Source of the DNA: Parvularcula sp. BBD 1991-13
Lineage (GTDB): Bacteria > Pseudomonadota > Alphaproteobacteria > Caulobacterales > Parvularculaceae
NCBI GenBank assembly: GCA_001657385.1
Contig: LYSZ01000005.1
Coordinates: 266,956-330,955 of the forward strand
DNA length: 64,000 bases
Direction: 5' to 3'
The notes under the pieces were generated by a model that saw only the letters and a program-made list of their open reading frames with translations, was not told the origin of the DNA and did not search any database. Positions within the stretch are counted from its first letter, which is position 1. The number at the start of each line of letters is the position of its first letter. The translations under genes and the position numbers were made by a program. Positions 7,111 through 16,136 of this stretch are shown here, in pieces.

Positions 7111-8232
7111 GTGAAAAAGGTCTCGCCCAACCGCACCCGGCTTCAAAAACTGACGGCGAAAGGGTTCGTTGACCCGCCCCGCCGCAACTTCGATCCTCAC
7201 TGGATCCGCAGGCAGGCGTCGCAAGACAAGACCGGTCTGCGGGTTGCGCTTTATCTGCCGACGCTTTTTTCCTCCGTCGACGCGCCAATTCAGGCGCTGG
7301 AGGATATGCCGCGGCAACTGGCGGCAATGCGCCGCCTTGCTCCCCAAGTGATTCCGGAAGCGCTTGTCGCGATCCAGACCCATGAGGAAAATCGGGCTGA
7401 CGCCATTCAAGCGTTGGCGCAATTGCTTGACCGTCTCGCGGTGGGGTGTCGCGCGTTGAACGTCAGTCCCGGGATCGCCGGCGTTTGCCTTTCCGGTTTC
7501 GGCAAGGTCAATTCTCTAAACGCCCTGACCGTGGAAGCGGAGCGTTTGAACTGCGAGGCGGTATTCCTCCTGGACGACGATATCGAGCTGGAAGAAGAAT
7601 GCCTGGCGCGTCTTGCGACGACATACGCCGCCAGCGGCGACAGACCGCTTGCCGTCGGCGCCTGCAAGATCGGACTACCACTGAAAAACTGGTCGTCCCG
7701 TTTTTTGCACAGGGCGAAATCATTCACCAGGCCGGCAGAAAATTATCCGCATGCGTGTTGTATGATCGTGAGTTTAAGCGTGCTGCGGCCTGAGATTCCT
7801 CCGATTTTTTCAAGCGATGACGGCTATGTCTGCTTTGAATTGCTGGCCCCCGGGGAAGAAAACCCTCTTCGCCGCCTTCGCCTGCTTGAAGATGCGCGAT
7901 GCAGGCATTTCGTCGGCGGCGAGGGCGGTCAGAGCCTTGCGCGCATTCGCAGAATGCTGATCCATCATCATCTGTTCCTGTCCCATTACGACATAAACAA
8001 GGCCCGGTATTATGCCCGCGAGATGTTGTTTTACGGATTTTGGCCGTATTCGCCTCCGGACTTCAGCAACGGGCTGCGTTTTGCGGCTGTAAAATGGATA
8101 TTGAAGTTCGTCTACGGCCTATGGTTTATGCAGGTGTGGGCGGAACTGATTATCAGGGGCCTGGTCAACAAACCGATCAGCGACATATCCTGGGGCGGGC
8201 GCCTCCAGCCGCAGATTGAAAACGCCGCCTGA
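7111..8232 (+). CDS. Glycosyltransferase-like protein (GT-A)
   Basis: About 373 residues from GTG at 7111 (GAGAGAG ribosome site); a TTG at 7096 overlapping the adaptor stop is an alternative. The segment VFLLDDDIELEEECL near residue 155 is a DxD-type metal/nucleotide-sugar site, and GFGKVNSLNALTVEAERLNC before it resembles the GT2 'x-K-x-x-A-x-N' region. Near the C-terminus a hydrophobic stretch (KFVYGLWFMQVWAELI) may associate with the membrane. It follows the TolC- and HlyD-like genes with 11 bp spacing. Sugar and acceptor are unknown; the pairing with secretion genes suggests modification of an exported molecule. Confidence 0.65.
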   Translation: MKKVSPNRTRLQKLTAKGFVDPPRRNFDPHWIRRQASQDKTGLRVALYLPTLFSSVDAPIQALEDMPRQLAAMRRLAPQVIPEALVAIQTHEENRADAIQALAQLLDRLAVGCRALNVSPGIAGVCLSGFGKVNSLNALTVEAERLNCEAVFLLDDDIELEEECLARLATTYAASGDRPLAVGACKIGLPLKNWSSRFLHRAKSFTRPAENYPHACCMIVSLSVLRPEIPPIFSSDDGYVCFELLAPGEENPLRRLRLLEDARCRHFVGGEGGQSLARIRRMLIHHHLFLSHYDINKARYYAREMLFYGFWPYSPPDFSNGLRFAAVKWILKFVYGLWFMQVWAELIIRGLVNKPISDISWGGRLQPQIENAA

Positions 8233-8260
8233 CGGGCCCGGCGCGACGGGTGCGAATTTT

Positions 8261-8308
8261 GTCTTGCGCGGCGAGGCTCTTCGGCGTCGCGACGCGCCGC
8301 GCCAAGAC
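8261..8308. terminator. Bidirectional terminator-like hairpin
   Basis: GTCTTGCGCGGCG (8261-8273) pairs with CGCCGCGCCAAGAC (8295-8308) with a single bulged C and a 21-nt loop. It lies between the convergent ends of the glycosyltransferase-like gene and the isoprenoid-synthase homologue, where a shared terminator is expected. Confidence 0.55.
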
Positions 8309-8318
8309 GGCCTCGCCG

Positions 8319-9287
8319 CTAGGCGGTCCGGCGCTGCGCCGCAATGTTTCGGGAGGCGTATAAGTCGAGCGACACATTTCTGTGTTGTGTTAAAATCCGG
8401 GGCAGTCTGTCGGCGACCGCTTCAAGCGCCGTCGCCAGCCCGTCAAACCCCTCAGTTTCGGACAGGGAGCGTATGTCGCTCAACTCCCGGGCCGCCTGGT
8501 CGAGGTTCAGGTTGAGAAACTCGTCCGTACGGGTATAGGCGAGGCAGGCCGCTGCGTTTTTCTGCATGACGGCGCCAGCCAGCGCCTCCGACTTGTGCAT
8601 GATTTGGTAGATAGGATAAGAGAGGAATATGCCGTCGTCGATGTCGTTTTCCGTATCTAGAATATCGTCCAGCAGGGAGCACCAGTCGCCGAACATTCCG
8701 GCGATCTTGACGACCGCTTCCGAGCGTTCCGTCTCCTGCGGGATCAGGCCTCTGGCTATGGTTTCGAAAAAGGCGCCGATCCGCCGCCCTGGATTCTGGC
8801 CGGCGGCGGCGAACTGATTGACAGTCATCGCTTTGCGGTCGGATTGGTCGTGGAGGAAAAAGTCGATGACCGGATAGACGGATCGGCTGTACTGCCGCTC
8901 GATCCCGTCATTGAACCAGTGCGCGTTTCGCAGCGCTTCGAACATGAAGAGGTAAAGCAGCATCATTTGCGATGCGCCGACATTTTGTTCCCTGTCAAGA
9001 AAATCGTCCGCGATTGACGTGGTGAGGCTGACATAGACCGGTCCCGGCGTTGCGGCCAGGCGCGCCGCAAGATCCCTGTTGTCGAGATTGCAGGCGTGCT
9101 TGACCAGCCACGCCGCAGGGTAGCCCATGCACTTTCCGGCGATGTAATGCAGCGGTTTGGACAGGGTCGCCTGCGCGGACGGGGACGCGCCGGCCAGGAT
9201 CCGTTCGCATTGCGCGCGCACGATATTGCGCGCATCCTCGCCGTCGATCAGCACCTCAAGCATGTCGGACACATATGTCTTCTTCAT
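8319..9287 (-). CDS. Class I isoprenoid/terpene synthase homologue
   Basis: A 322-residue alpha-helical protein with two aspartate-rich motifs in the positions expected for trans-isoprenyl diphosphate synthases: IADDFLDRE at about residue 93 and LLDDILDTENDIDDGI near residue 206. Both could bind Mg-diphosphate. The chain-length region is unlike ordinary housekeeping prenyl synthases, and the surrounding genes are biosynthetic, so a terpene synthase, prenyltransferase or non-catalytic relative are all possible. ATG at 9287 is preceded by a modest ribosome site. It is the third gene of an operon after asparagine synthetase and a GT-B enzyme. A distant homologue lies at 24041-24910. Confidence 0.7.
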   Translation of the reverse strand: MKKTYVSDMLEVLIDGEDARNIVRAQCERILAGASPSAQATLSKPLHYIAGKCMGYPAAWLVKHACNLDNRDLAARLAATPGPVYVSLTTSIADDFLDREQNVGASQMMLLYLFMFEALRNAHWFNDGIERQYSRSVYPVIDFFLHDQSDRKAMTVNQFAAAGQNPGRRIGAFFETIARGLIPQETERSEAVVKIAGMFGDWCSLLDDILDTENDIDDGIFLSYPIYQIMHKSEALAGAVMQKNAAACLAYTRTDEFLNLNLDQAARELSDIRSLSETEGFDGLATALEAVADRLPRILTQHRNVSLDLYASRNIAAQRRTA

Positions 9288-9338
9288 ATAGATTTTCCCG
9301 TATCAATAAAACAAGTCTTGCCGCGCCGTTGTGTTGGT

Positions 9339-10529
9339 TTACTGGCCGGGCGACAACAATGCTGTTTCAGTCAGGCGATCGGCAATAACAGAGCGCGTGC
9401 GATGGTAATTAAAAAAAGTATTCGAAAATTCAGTAACGCGGCGGCGTAGCGCTTCAGCCTCGTCGAGGCTTGCCGCCCATGTCTTGATATAATCGCCGGC
9501 TGTCGCGACATCCGTTGTCGACATGCCGACTTTTTCCTGATCTATCAGTGTACCAATCCAATCTTCCATTGGCAAGCCGGATTGAAGCCCGACAACCGGA
9601 AGGCCGAACGACAAAGCTTCGAACACGGTGTTGGGGGCAGTCTTGCAGACCATCAGCGAGGCGGGCTTTTCCGCAAGAGCGGCGAGCCTTTGCTGGTAAA
9701 GCTCGTGGGGCAAAGCGTCGTCAATCGTCCAGTCGAGGTTTCTTTCCGTCGCAAGAGCTTTGGCCTGTCTTGAGAGGTCTTCGGAGGCGACGAAGATCAG
9801 CTCCGCCTTGATGAGGTCCCCCATGTCGCTCAGGCGTTGCAACAGACTTGCATATTCCTGTCCCCCGCGATTGACGAGCACGCCGACCGAGGGCTTCGGG
9901 GCTTGCTTTGCAGGGCGGGGGAGGGCAGGCCGCACGCGGTTTTTGACAAGCGGCCCGACCACATCGACCTGTGCGCCCGGCGCCTGGCGAAGGGTGTCTT
10001 GCAGGCGCCGTCTCCCATATTGCGTTTGAACCATGTGCAGTATCGGCGCATGGCTGTGATGGGCGTCGAGCGTCAGCAGGCCGTCATTGGTGACATAATT
10101 GATCACGGGCGGTTTTTTCAGGGCGTGGCGATTGATCGCCGTCCAGCATATGCGTGAAATGAGTCCCTTCAGGCCAAAAACGACGTCGCAGTTTCGGGCT
10201 GAAATCCGTTCCGCTATGGATTTCAGGTCAACGCCCTCGACCGTCACCGCCGGGTCGAATTCGAACCGCGGGCCGAAACGGCGACCGATCTCTCCCAGGA
10301 ACTGAGCATAAAGGGCGTTGCGTTCGGCGGGCGTCTCGCCCGACGAGTAAATCGCTCTTATTCTTTCGCCGGATTGCGCGAAGAAGCGGCAGTACTCCTC
10401 AAAGGGCTGGATAATGATTTCCGCATCCGGGAGGCTTTCCTCCAGCGCCGCGCCGAGCTTGTTCGCGGCGATGAAGTTGCCGAGCTGGCCCCACGTTCTC
10501 GCGCAGACAATCATTATTCTAAGGCCCAT
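9339..10529 (-). CDS. GT-B glycosyltransferase (MurG/MGDG-synthase-like)
   Basis: A 396-residue protein beginning MGLRIMIVCARTWGQLGNF, a Rossmann-like start seen in GT-B enzymes. In the C-terminal half, PNTVFEALSFGLPVVGLQSG (about residues 320-339) corresponds to the nucleotide-sugar-binding 'E-A-L-x-x-G-x-P-x-I' motif. I chose ATG 10529 because it lies 14 nt after the asparagine synthetase stop with GAAAGGAA in front; the ORF is open further upstream but only inside the previous gene. Presumably glycosylates a lipid or metabolite carrier made by its operon partners. Donor and acceptor cannot be told. Confidence 0.72.
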   Translation of the reverse strand: MGLRIMIVCARTWGQLGNFIAANKLGAALEESLPDAEIIIQPFEEYCRFFAQSGERIRAIYSSGETPAERNALYAQFLGEIGRRFGPRFEFDPAVTVEGVDLKSIAERISARNCDVVFGLKGLISRICWTAINRHALKKPPVINYVTNDGLLTLDAHHSHAPILHMVQTQYGRRRLQDTLRQAPGAQVDVVGPLVKNRVRPALPRPAKQAPKPSVGVLVNRGGQEYASLLQRLSDMGDLIKAELIFVASEDLSRQAKALATERNLDWTIDDALPHELYQQRLAALAEKPASLMVCKTAPNTVFEALSFGLPVVGLQSGLPMEDWIGTLIDQEKVGMSTTDVATAGDYIKTWAASLDEAEALRRRVTEFSNTFFNYHRTRSVIADRLTETALLSPGQ

Positions 10530-10543
10530 GAAATATTCCTTTC

Positions 10544-12415
10544 CTATGAAAATGAATGAAGCTTGTGCGCCGCCCATTTTTGCAGACAGTAGGTTGTCCA
10601 GATTTTCTTCGAGTGATCGAGGCCCTTGTCGAAATGCTCGGCGGATATTCTTTCGACGGCATCCGGCGCAAACACGCCGACGGCGCGCGTGACGTCAGGG
10701 GAAAGATATTTCCTGATTTCGGTTGCGAGTACGGTGCGCGAAAGGCGGCGAACAGGCAGGCGAAATCCCTGTTTCTTGCGATGAACAATCTCCCCGGGCA
10801 GCCACTTCTCGGCAATGGACCTGACGATCTGTTTTGTCTCGCCGCCGCGGATTTGTTCGTGCGCTGGATATCTGAACGAGGCTTCTACGACATCGATGTC
10901 GAGAAACGGGCTGCGCAGCTCCATCGAGTTCAGCATCGATGCCCGGTCGAGCTTGGTCAGGATGGACGCCTGCAGAAATCCGTAGAACATGCCCGCTTGT
11001 GCGCGCCGAAGAGAGCTCGAAGCTTCGTCGAGGAAAGGAGGAACCGCGTCATGCGCGCCGGCGAATGCCGGGGTCAGGCAATGCGTCATCTCGTTGGGCG
11101 AAAAGGCGGAGGTGCAATATGCAAAGCGCCATGCCGGCGGCGCGGCCACACCGCGCGCAAGCATGCCAAGAACAAGGCCCGCGTTCATGTTGGCGTCGCG
11201 CCCGGGCAGGCCGGTCAAGGCATGCGCGGCCCATCCCGCGAGCGCCTGCGGGGTCAGGCGATGCAACGCTTCCAGAACGCGGGCGATCCGGAAAAATGAA
11301 TAACCGAAAAAAAGATCGTCCGCTCCGTCGCCGGTGAGAAGATACTTGCTGCGTTCCCGCGCGCGCTCCAGTATTGCGCCCATGGCGACAAAGGACGGAT
11401 CGGCGATGGGTTCGTCAACGGCGGCGCAATATTTCATGGCGGCCGCGGCCAGAACATCGTCGGTCAGGTCGATCGGAACGTGTTCAAGTCCTGTTGCGCG
11501 CGCCAGCAACGCGGCGGCGGGCGTTTCGTCATAGCTGGCGCCGACGAAGCGCCCTGAATAGGCGCGCCATTTCCGATCGCGATGCTGATCTCTTGCAATT
11601 GATGCGACAAGCGCGGAATCGAGGCCGCCGCTGACAAGAAGGCCGGGCTCTGCTGTATCGCTCTGCAACCTTCTGCGCACCGCCGTAACAAGGACGCGCT
11701 CAAGCTCTTCGGCGCAGGCGCGACGGTCCGGCGATCTGTCTTCCTGCGGCGTCGGTCGCCAGAACCGCTCCGTGTTGCGCGCCGCGCCGTTCCAGCGGAC
11801 CGAAGCGCCGGGCGGGACCTTGCCCGCTTCGGCGAGAATGCACCGGTCCGGCGGGAGCGAGTTGAAAAGCAGATAGTCGCGCACCGCAATCGGCGACAGG
11901 GTGCGCGAGCGGGCCGCATCGAGTAGCGGGGAAAGCTCCGAAGCGAAATAGACCGCGTTATCCTGTTCAAGGTAATAAAGCGGCTTTTTCCCGAGCGGGT
12001 CTCTGAACAAGTGCAACGCGCCATCCGATCCGTCGACCAGCGCGATGGCGTACATGCCTTTCAGACGCCGCGGAAAACTTCGCCCGAAACGCGCATAGGC
12101 GCGGCAAACGACGTCTATTTCCGATACAGCTCTTGCATGAAGGCCGAGCGTGTCCTTGATCTCCTCCATATTGTAGATCTCGCCGTTGAATGCGGCGATC
12201 GACCCATGCGCGTGCAGCGGCTGCTCATCCCCATAGGTCTTCCTGAATGCAAGCAGGGAATGGCACAGGATAAAATTTTCTCCCTGCACGCATTTTTTTC
12301 CTTCCGGTCCGCGATGCCGCATCACGCTGAGCGCGTATTTGCACCAGCGGCTGTGATTGCTGAAAGATGCAGCGGTTTCGGCCTTGCGAAACCAGACGCC
12401 GCTCAAGCCGCACAT
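10544..12415 (-). CDS. asnB: Glutamine-hydrolysing asparagine synthetase (AsnB type)
   Basis: A 623-residue protein starting MCGLSGVWFRKAE; Cys2 is the glutamine amidotransferase nucleophile, which fixes the start at 12415 even though the frame is open six codons further up. The Ntn-hydrolase half runs to about residue 200 (RHRGPEG, FNGEIYN, GMYAIALVDG). The synthetase half has the PP-loop LLVSGGLDSALVASIAR near 240 and LLTGDGADDLFFGY near 340. It makes an amide from an AMP-activated carboxylate. In such clusters it often amidates a metabolite instead of free aspartate. It is the first gene of a minus-strand operon and lies divergent to the radical SAM operon, sharing the 12416-13126 intergenic region. 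Confidence 0.92.
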   Translation of the reverse strand: MCGLSGVWFRKAETAASFSNHSRWCKYALSVMRHRGPEGKKCVQGENFILCHSLLAFRKTYGDEQPLHAHGSIAAFNGEIYNMEEIKDTLGLHARAVSEIDVVCRAYARFGRSFPRRLKGMYAIALVDGSDGALHLFRDPLGKKPLYYLEQDNAVYFASELSPLLDAARSRTLSPIAVRDYLLFNSLPPDRCILAEAGKVPPGASVRWNGAARNTERFWRPTPQEDRSPDRRACAEELERVLVTAVRRRLQSDTAEPGLLVSGGLDSALVASIARDQHRDRKWRAYSGRFVGASYDETPAAALLARATGLEHVPIDLTDDVLAAAAMKYCAAVDEPIADPSFVAMGAILERARERSKYLLTGDGADDLFFGYSFFRIARVLEALHRLTPQALAGWAAHALTGLPGRDANMNAGLVLGMLARGVAAPPAWRFAYCTSAFSPNEMTHCLTPAFAGAHDAVPPFLDEASSSLRRAQAGMFYGFLQASILTKLDRASMLNSMELRSPFLDIDVVEASFRYPAHEQIRGGETKQIVRSIAEKWLPGEIVHRKKQGFRLPVRRLSRTVLATEIRKYLSPDVTRAVGVFAPDAVERISAEHFDKGLDHSKKIWTTYCLQKWAAHKLHSFS

Positions 12416-13126
12416 CGGCGTGCGCCGGCGCATAAAGTCGCGGCGCCCATCTTGAGCGATGGACCAGCGGGAAACGACGTCTGGTGCGAAAAATGAGAAA
12501 ATCTTGAGTCAATCGTTGAAAAAATCTGGCGTCGCATCATGGCGGGTTCTGTGGGGTTTGTATTGTCTAATGGGATAAAACAGTGAGGATTATACTTTTA
12601 CGCATACAGATCAAGTCTGCAAACGAACGACTTTGATTGATTATCTCAAAATAGAAAAGGGGGTTTAAGGACGAAATCTGAAATTCCGGTAATGGCGCAT
12701 CCGGTCGCCGATAAAGCAATGAGCGAACTGAAAGGAACGCATGCCGAGAAAATGCCTGTCGTCATTGGCCGGATTCGGTGAGGCGGTGCACTCAAAAGGC
12801 ATAGCGCTTCGCCCTCGACCGTCGGCGCTCCTTCCATTCTGCATTCCCAATCGGAAGAAGAATAAAAAAATTTTTGGACGGATTTTTCTGTGCAAAAAAT
12901 ACTTGAACAATTTGCTACGACAAGACTTGCAACAATGCTTATTTTATAACCATACTGACGCTTGCTCCATATGACTTTGCCGGCTGTGTCTTCGAAGAGA
13001 TGTCAGCCCCGGGTTTCGCCTTCGGCACGCCTTTGCTTCCGACTTACGATTATCGGCGTTTTCAACGTCCCCATATTTTGCAATCGATCACTGTTAACCG
13101 TCGTTTTACTGATGTCAGGTGAGTCC
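12416..13126. other. 711-bp divergent intergenic region
   Basis: Unusually AT-rich relative to the flanking genes, between the divergent AsnB and radical SAM operons. The only element I can support is a minus-strand promoter candidate (given separately). The plus strand has several AT-rich runs near 12865-12950 but no clear -35/-10 pair. Two short ORFs were examined and rejected. Its size suggests regulatory sites or an untranslated leader for both operons. Confidence 0.4.
12589..12617 (-). promoter_or_regulatory. Candidate promoter for AsnB operon
   Basis: On the minus strand a perfect -10 TATAAT (12589-12594) follows GACTTG (12612-12617) after 17 bp; the -35 is poor. It would give a leader of roughly 165 nt before the AsnB start at 12415, long enough to carry RNA structure, although I see no recognised riboswitch. 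Confidence 0.4.
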
Positions 13127-14518
13127 ATGCGAGTCGCATTGATAAGAAACCATGATGAGTGTGTTAATACCCGGCAAATAAAAATGATGCAGAAACGCGC
13201 GGGGGTGCTGCCGCATCTGGGGTTGGCCTATATTGAAACCGCCCTGCGCAAGGCCGGTTTTGAGGTCGTCACCATAGACGCGCAGGCGCTGGTGCTCGAC
13301 CGGGAGGGCCTTGTTGAACGCGTAAACGCTTTCGGTCCTGACCTGGTCGGCGTCACCACCACCACGCCGGGGGTACCCGGCGCCGTAGAAGCGTGTCAGG
13401 TCGCGAAGGAGGCCGGCGCAACCGTTATTCTGGGCGGGCCGCACACAGAGGTTTTCGACCGGGAAAACTTCTGTCAAGATTTCATTGATTATGTCGGCGT
13501 CGGCGAGGGCGTGACCACAATGCTCGGTCTCGCCGAAGCGCTGCGCGACGGGAGCGACGTGTCGACGGTGCCCGGGCTCGTCGCACGCACTTTCAGGAAC
13601 CCGCCTGCGCCGATGCTGAACCTGGAAAGCATGGGATGGCCGTCGCGCGATTCCATGGATGTGAACCTTTATCATTCCATCATGGCGAAGCACCCTTTCG
13701 CCACCATGATCTCCAGCCGCGGGTGTCCCTTCCAGTGCGCCTTTTGTTTCAAACAGGCCGTAGACAAGAAATCCATGTATCGCAGCGCTGAAGATGTCGT
13801 CGGTGAAATGTCCAGTCTCGTACATGACTATGGCGTGCGTGAGATCATGTTTTACGATGACGTCTTTACCATGAAGAAAAAGCGCGTATACGAAATATGT
13901 TCGCTGATTGTCGAGCGCGGGCTCAAGGTCCGCTGGGAGGCGCCGACTCGCGTTGATCTGGTCGATCCCGATATGCTTCGCGCCATGGCGCGCGCCGGCT
14001 GTGTGCGGCTGCGGTTTGGCATTGAATCCGGCGATGTCGACATCCTGCGGCGAATGCGCAAGAAAACCGATCTGGAGCAGATCACGGCCGCCGTCGCCGC
14101 GGCGAAGGCCGCCGGCATACAGACATTCGCGTATTTCATCGTTGGCTGGCTTGGCGAGACCGAGCTTCAGTATCGTCAGACTCTGGAATTCGCCAAAAGC
14201 CTAAAGCTCGATTACGCGAGTTTTTATACGGCGACGCCGCTGCCTGGCACTCAACTGCACCGCGAGGCCATCGCATCCGGCAAGATCGATGAAAATTATT
14301 GGCTGGATTACATCAAGGGCGCGCGTACGGACCGTATTGGCGTTCTTGCGCCGAATGCGGAGGAAAAATCGCGTTATGCTTACAAGGATTTCTACCTTCG
14401 GCCAAGCAAGGCGCCAATCCTTTTGCGGCACTTGGTCAATCCGGAGACATTCAGTTCGGTCGTCACGGGTTTGTCGAGCCTGATCGCATCGCGAACCAAT
14501 GCGGTGCGCGACTTTTGA
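13127..14518 (+). CDS. B12-binding radical SAM enzyme
   Basis: A 463-residue class-B type radical SAM protein. Residues ~1-160 form a cobalamin-binding-like Rossmann domain (GLAYIETALRKAGFEVVTID, LVGVTTTTPG, VILGGPH). The radical SAM core follows with SSRGCPFQCAFC near residue 200, supplying the three [4Fe-4S] cysteines, then LRFGIESGD and FIVGWLGET, SAM-binding strands. Such enzymes methylate unactivated carbons or phosphorus, or cyclise substrates. The usual B12 motif DxHxxG is not obvious, so the N-terminal domain may be degenerate. I chose ATG 13127 (AGGTGAG, 6-nt spacing); the open frame extends to 12962. First gene of a seven-gene operon reaching 20919. Confidence 0.85.
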   Translation: MRVALIRNHDECVNTRQIKMMQKRAGVLPHLGLAYIETALRKAGFEVVTIDAQALVLDREGLVERVNAFGPDLVGVTTTTPGVPGAVEACQVAKEAGATVILGGPHTEVFDRENFCQDFIDYVGVGEGVTTMLGLAEALRDGSDVSTVPGLVARTFRNPPAPMLNLESMGWPSRDSMDVNLYHSIMAKHPFATMISSRGCPFQCAFCFKQAVDKKSMYRSAEDVVGEMSSLVHDYGVREIMFYDDVFTMKKKRVYEICSLIVERGLKVRWEAPTRVDLVDPDMLRAMARAGCVRLRFGIESGDVDILRRMRKKTDLEQITAAVAAAKAAGIQTFAYFIVGWLGETELQYRQTLEFAKSLKLDYASFYTATPLPGTQLHREAIASGKIDENYWLDYIKGARTDRIGVLAPNAEEKSRYAYKDFYLRPSKAPILLRHLVNPETFSSVVTGLSSLIASRTNAVRDF

Positions 14519-14532
14519 CATAGGCGCGCCCC

Positions 14533-16122
14533 ATGCAAAAAAGCCAGATCATTGGCGTTCATTCTGCGGGTCACGATACCGGCGCGTGTCTGTGGGAGAA
14601 CGGTCACTTACTCTTTTCCGTTGAGACGGAACGGCTGACACGCAACCGGCATGACAGCTTCGTTGCGCCAGCCCTCGAAGCGGTTCGCGCGCATCACCGG
14701 TTTGACCCAGACGCCGTAGAACTGGTCGCGCTCAGTACGCCCGTAAGGCAGGCGATGCTCAACGTCAAAGATCACGACGTCGCCATGAAACGAATTCTTG
14801 GCAAGGAACTGCATGCGGAGTCCCGGTGCGCGCTCTGGGGACGAGATTATCCCTGTCTCGTCATCGCTCATGAAGCGGCTCACGCGGCGATGGGCCTTCT
14901 TGAAGCAGAGTTTACGGATGATACGTTGATTCTGGTCAATGAAGGACGGGGCGTTTTTTCTCGAAACGCCTTGCTTCATTTCCATAATGGCGCGTTCAGT
15001 CTTGAGGATGTCGACTTTCTGCCGTGGTACGGAACGGGCTTCGCCTGGTCTGCTTTCGGGGCGCGGCTTGGCTTCGGCAAGGGACCGTCCGTCGCCGGGA
15101 AGGTAATGGCGCTATCCGGTTTTGCGCATGCGGGCGACGCCGAAATGGATGCGATCCGCAGCGTTCGCGCGGACTTGCTTGAGGTTGCGACGGACGTCCA
15201 GCTTGAAGAGGCGGCCTGTCTTCCCCTCGGCGCCCTGGACGCATCGTCGTTCGACGGCAACGCCCGCATGGTGAATGCGTTACAACGCCTGTTCACCGCC
15301 GCTGTGGGCGAAGCGTTGGCGGCGCGCACGGCGCGGGGCGGCGTTTCACGGATTGCTCTTTCCGGAGGCTGTGCGTTGAACATCATCACGAATGCGGCGT
15401 TGCGCGAGCGGCTTCCCGTGGCGCTCGCCATTCCGCCTGCGTGTAATGATGCGGGTCAGGCCCTGGGCGCGGCGATCTACGCCCAGAAAGCGTATCTCGG
15501 GCGCGACGTCCACAGCTTTTCCGTTTACGCCAACGGTGAGCAGGAGAGCGCCGATTCAATCGTCCGTACGCTTTGTGACTATGATATCCCCTATGAGGAT
15601 TACGACCCTGACAGCGTTGCGGCTGATCTGGCGGAGGGAAAGGTTGCGGCGTTTTTCCGGGGCGTATCGGAGATCGGTCCACGCGCCCTGGGCAACCGAT
15701 CCATTCTCGCCGACCCTTCAAAGCCTGATCAGAAGAAAAAGGTTAGCGAGGACATCAAGAAACGGGAATGGTTTCGCCCGCTGGCGCCGATTATGCGCGA
15801 GGAGACGTTTTCAGCCCTGTGGCCGGATGAGCCGGCCTCTCCTTACATGCTGTTCAACTATGACGCATGCGGCAGAAATATTGACGGCGCGATGCATGTG
15901 GACGGAACGGCGCGGGCGCAAACGGTCGCCCCCGATGCAAATCCGGCGATCCATGATCTGCTCGAACGATTTGAGGCGAAAAGCGGCGTTCCCGCCCTGA
16001 TCAACACCTCTCTCAACGCCGGCGGTCGGCCGATCGCCCTGACATGTCGGGACGTTCTCGACGACTTCTACGAGTCCCTGATTGATGTGTTCGTGTTCCA
16101 GGATGTCGTCGTCCGACGGTAG
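14533..16122 (+). CDS. Carbamoyltransferase (NodU/CmcH family)
   Basis: A 529-residue O-carbamoyltransferase. The N-terminal Kae1/ASKHA-like domain starts IIGVHSAGHDTGACLWENG and contains HEAAHA near residue 115, which matches the family's metal-binding histidines; the C-terminal YrdC-like domain has VSEIGPRALGNRSILADPS near residue 378 and WFRPLAPIMREE. The enzyme makes carbamoyl-AMP from carbamoyl phosphate and ATP and transfers it to a hydroxyl group of a metabolite, sugar or nucleoside. It starts 14 bp after the radical SAM gene. Acceptor unknown; the thymidylate-synthase-like protein at 26620 could in principle provide a hydroxymethyl acceptor, an inference explored in the findings. Confidence 0.9.
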   Translation: MQKSQIIGVHSAGHDTGACLWENGHLLFSVETERLTRNRHDSFVAPALEAVRAHHRFDPDAVELVALSTPVRQAMLNVKDHDVAMKRILGKELHAESRCALWGRDYPCLVIAHEAAHAAMGLLEAEFTDDTLILVNEGRGVFSRNALLHFHNGAFSLEDVDFLPWYGTGFAWSAFGARLGFGKGPSVAGKVMALSGFAHAGDAEMDAIRSVRADLLEVATDVQLEEAACLPLGALDASSFDGNARMVNALQRLFTAAVGEALAARTARGGVSRIALSGGCALNIITNAALRERLPVALAIPPACNDAGQALGAAIYAQKAYLGRDVHSFSVYANGEQESADSIVRTLCDYDIPYEDYDPDSVAADLAEGKVAAFFRGVSEIGPRALGNRSILADPSKPDQKKKVSEDIKKREWFRPLAPIMREETFSALWPDEPASPYMLFNYDACGRNIDGAMHVDGTARAQTVAPDANPAIHDLLERFEAKSGVPALINTSLNAGGRPIALTCRDVLDDFYESLIDVFVFQDVVVRR

Positions 16123-16136
16123 ATGAGGCGCTCCCG

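Noticed and set aside
12692..12781. 29-codon plus-strand ORF beginning MAHPVADKAMSELKG
   Set aside because: No ribosome-binding site, no leader motif and no neighbour close enough to make it a convincing peptide gene.
12665..12910. Minus-strand ORF of about 81 codons in the AsnB/radical SAM gap
   Set aside because: Composition is Arg/Phe-rich without domain features, no good ribosome site, and it lies where regulatory DNA is expected.
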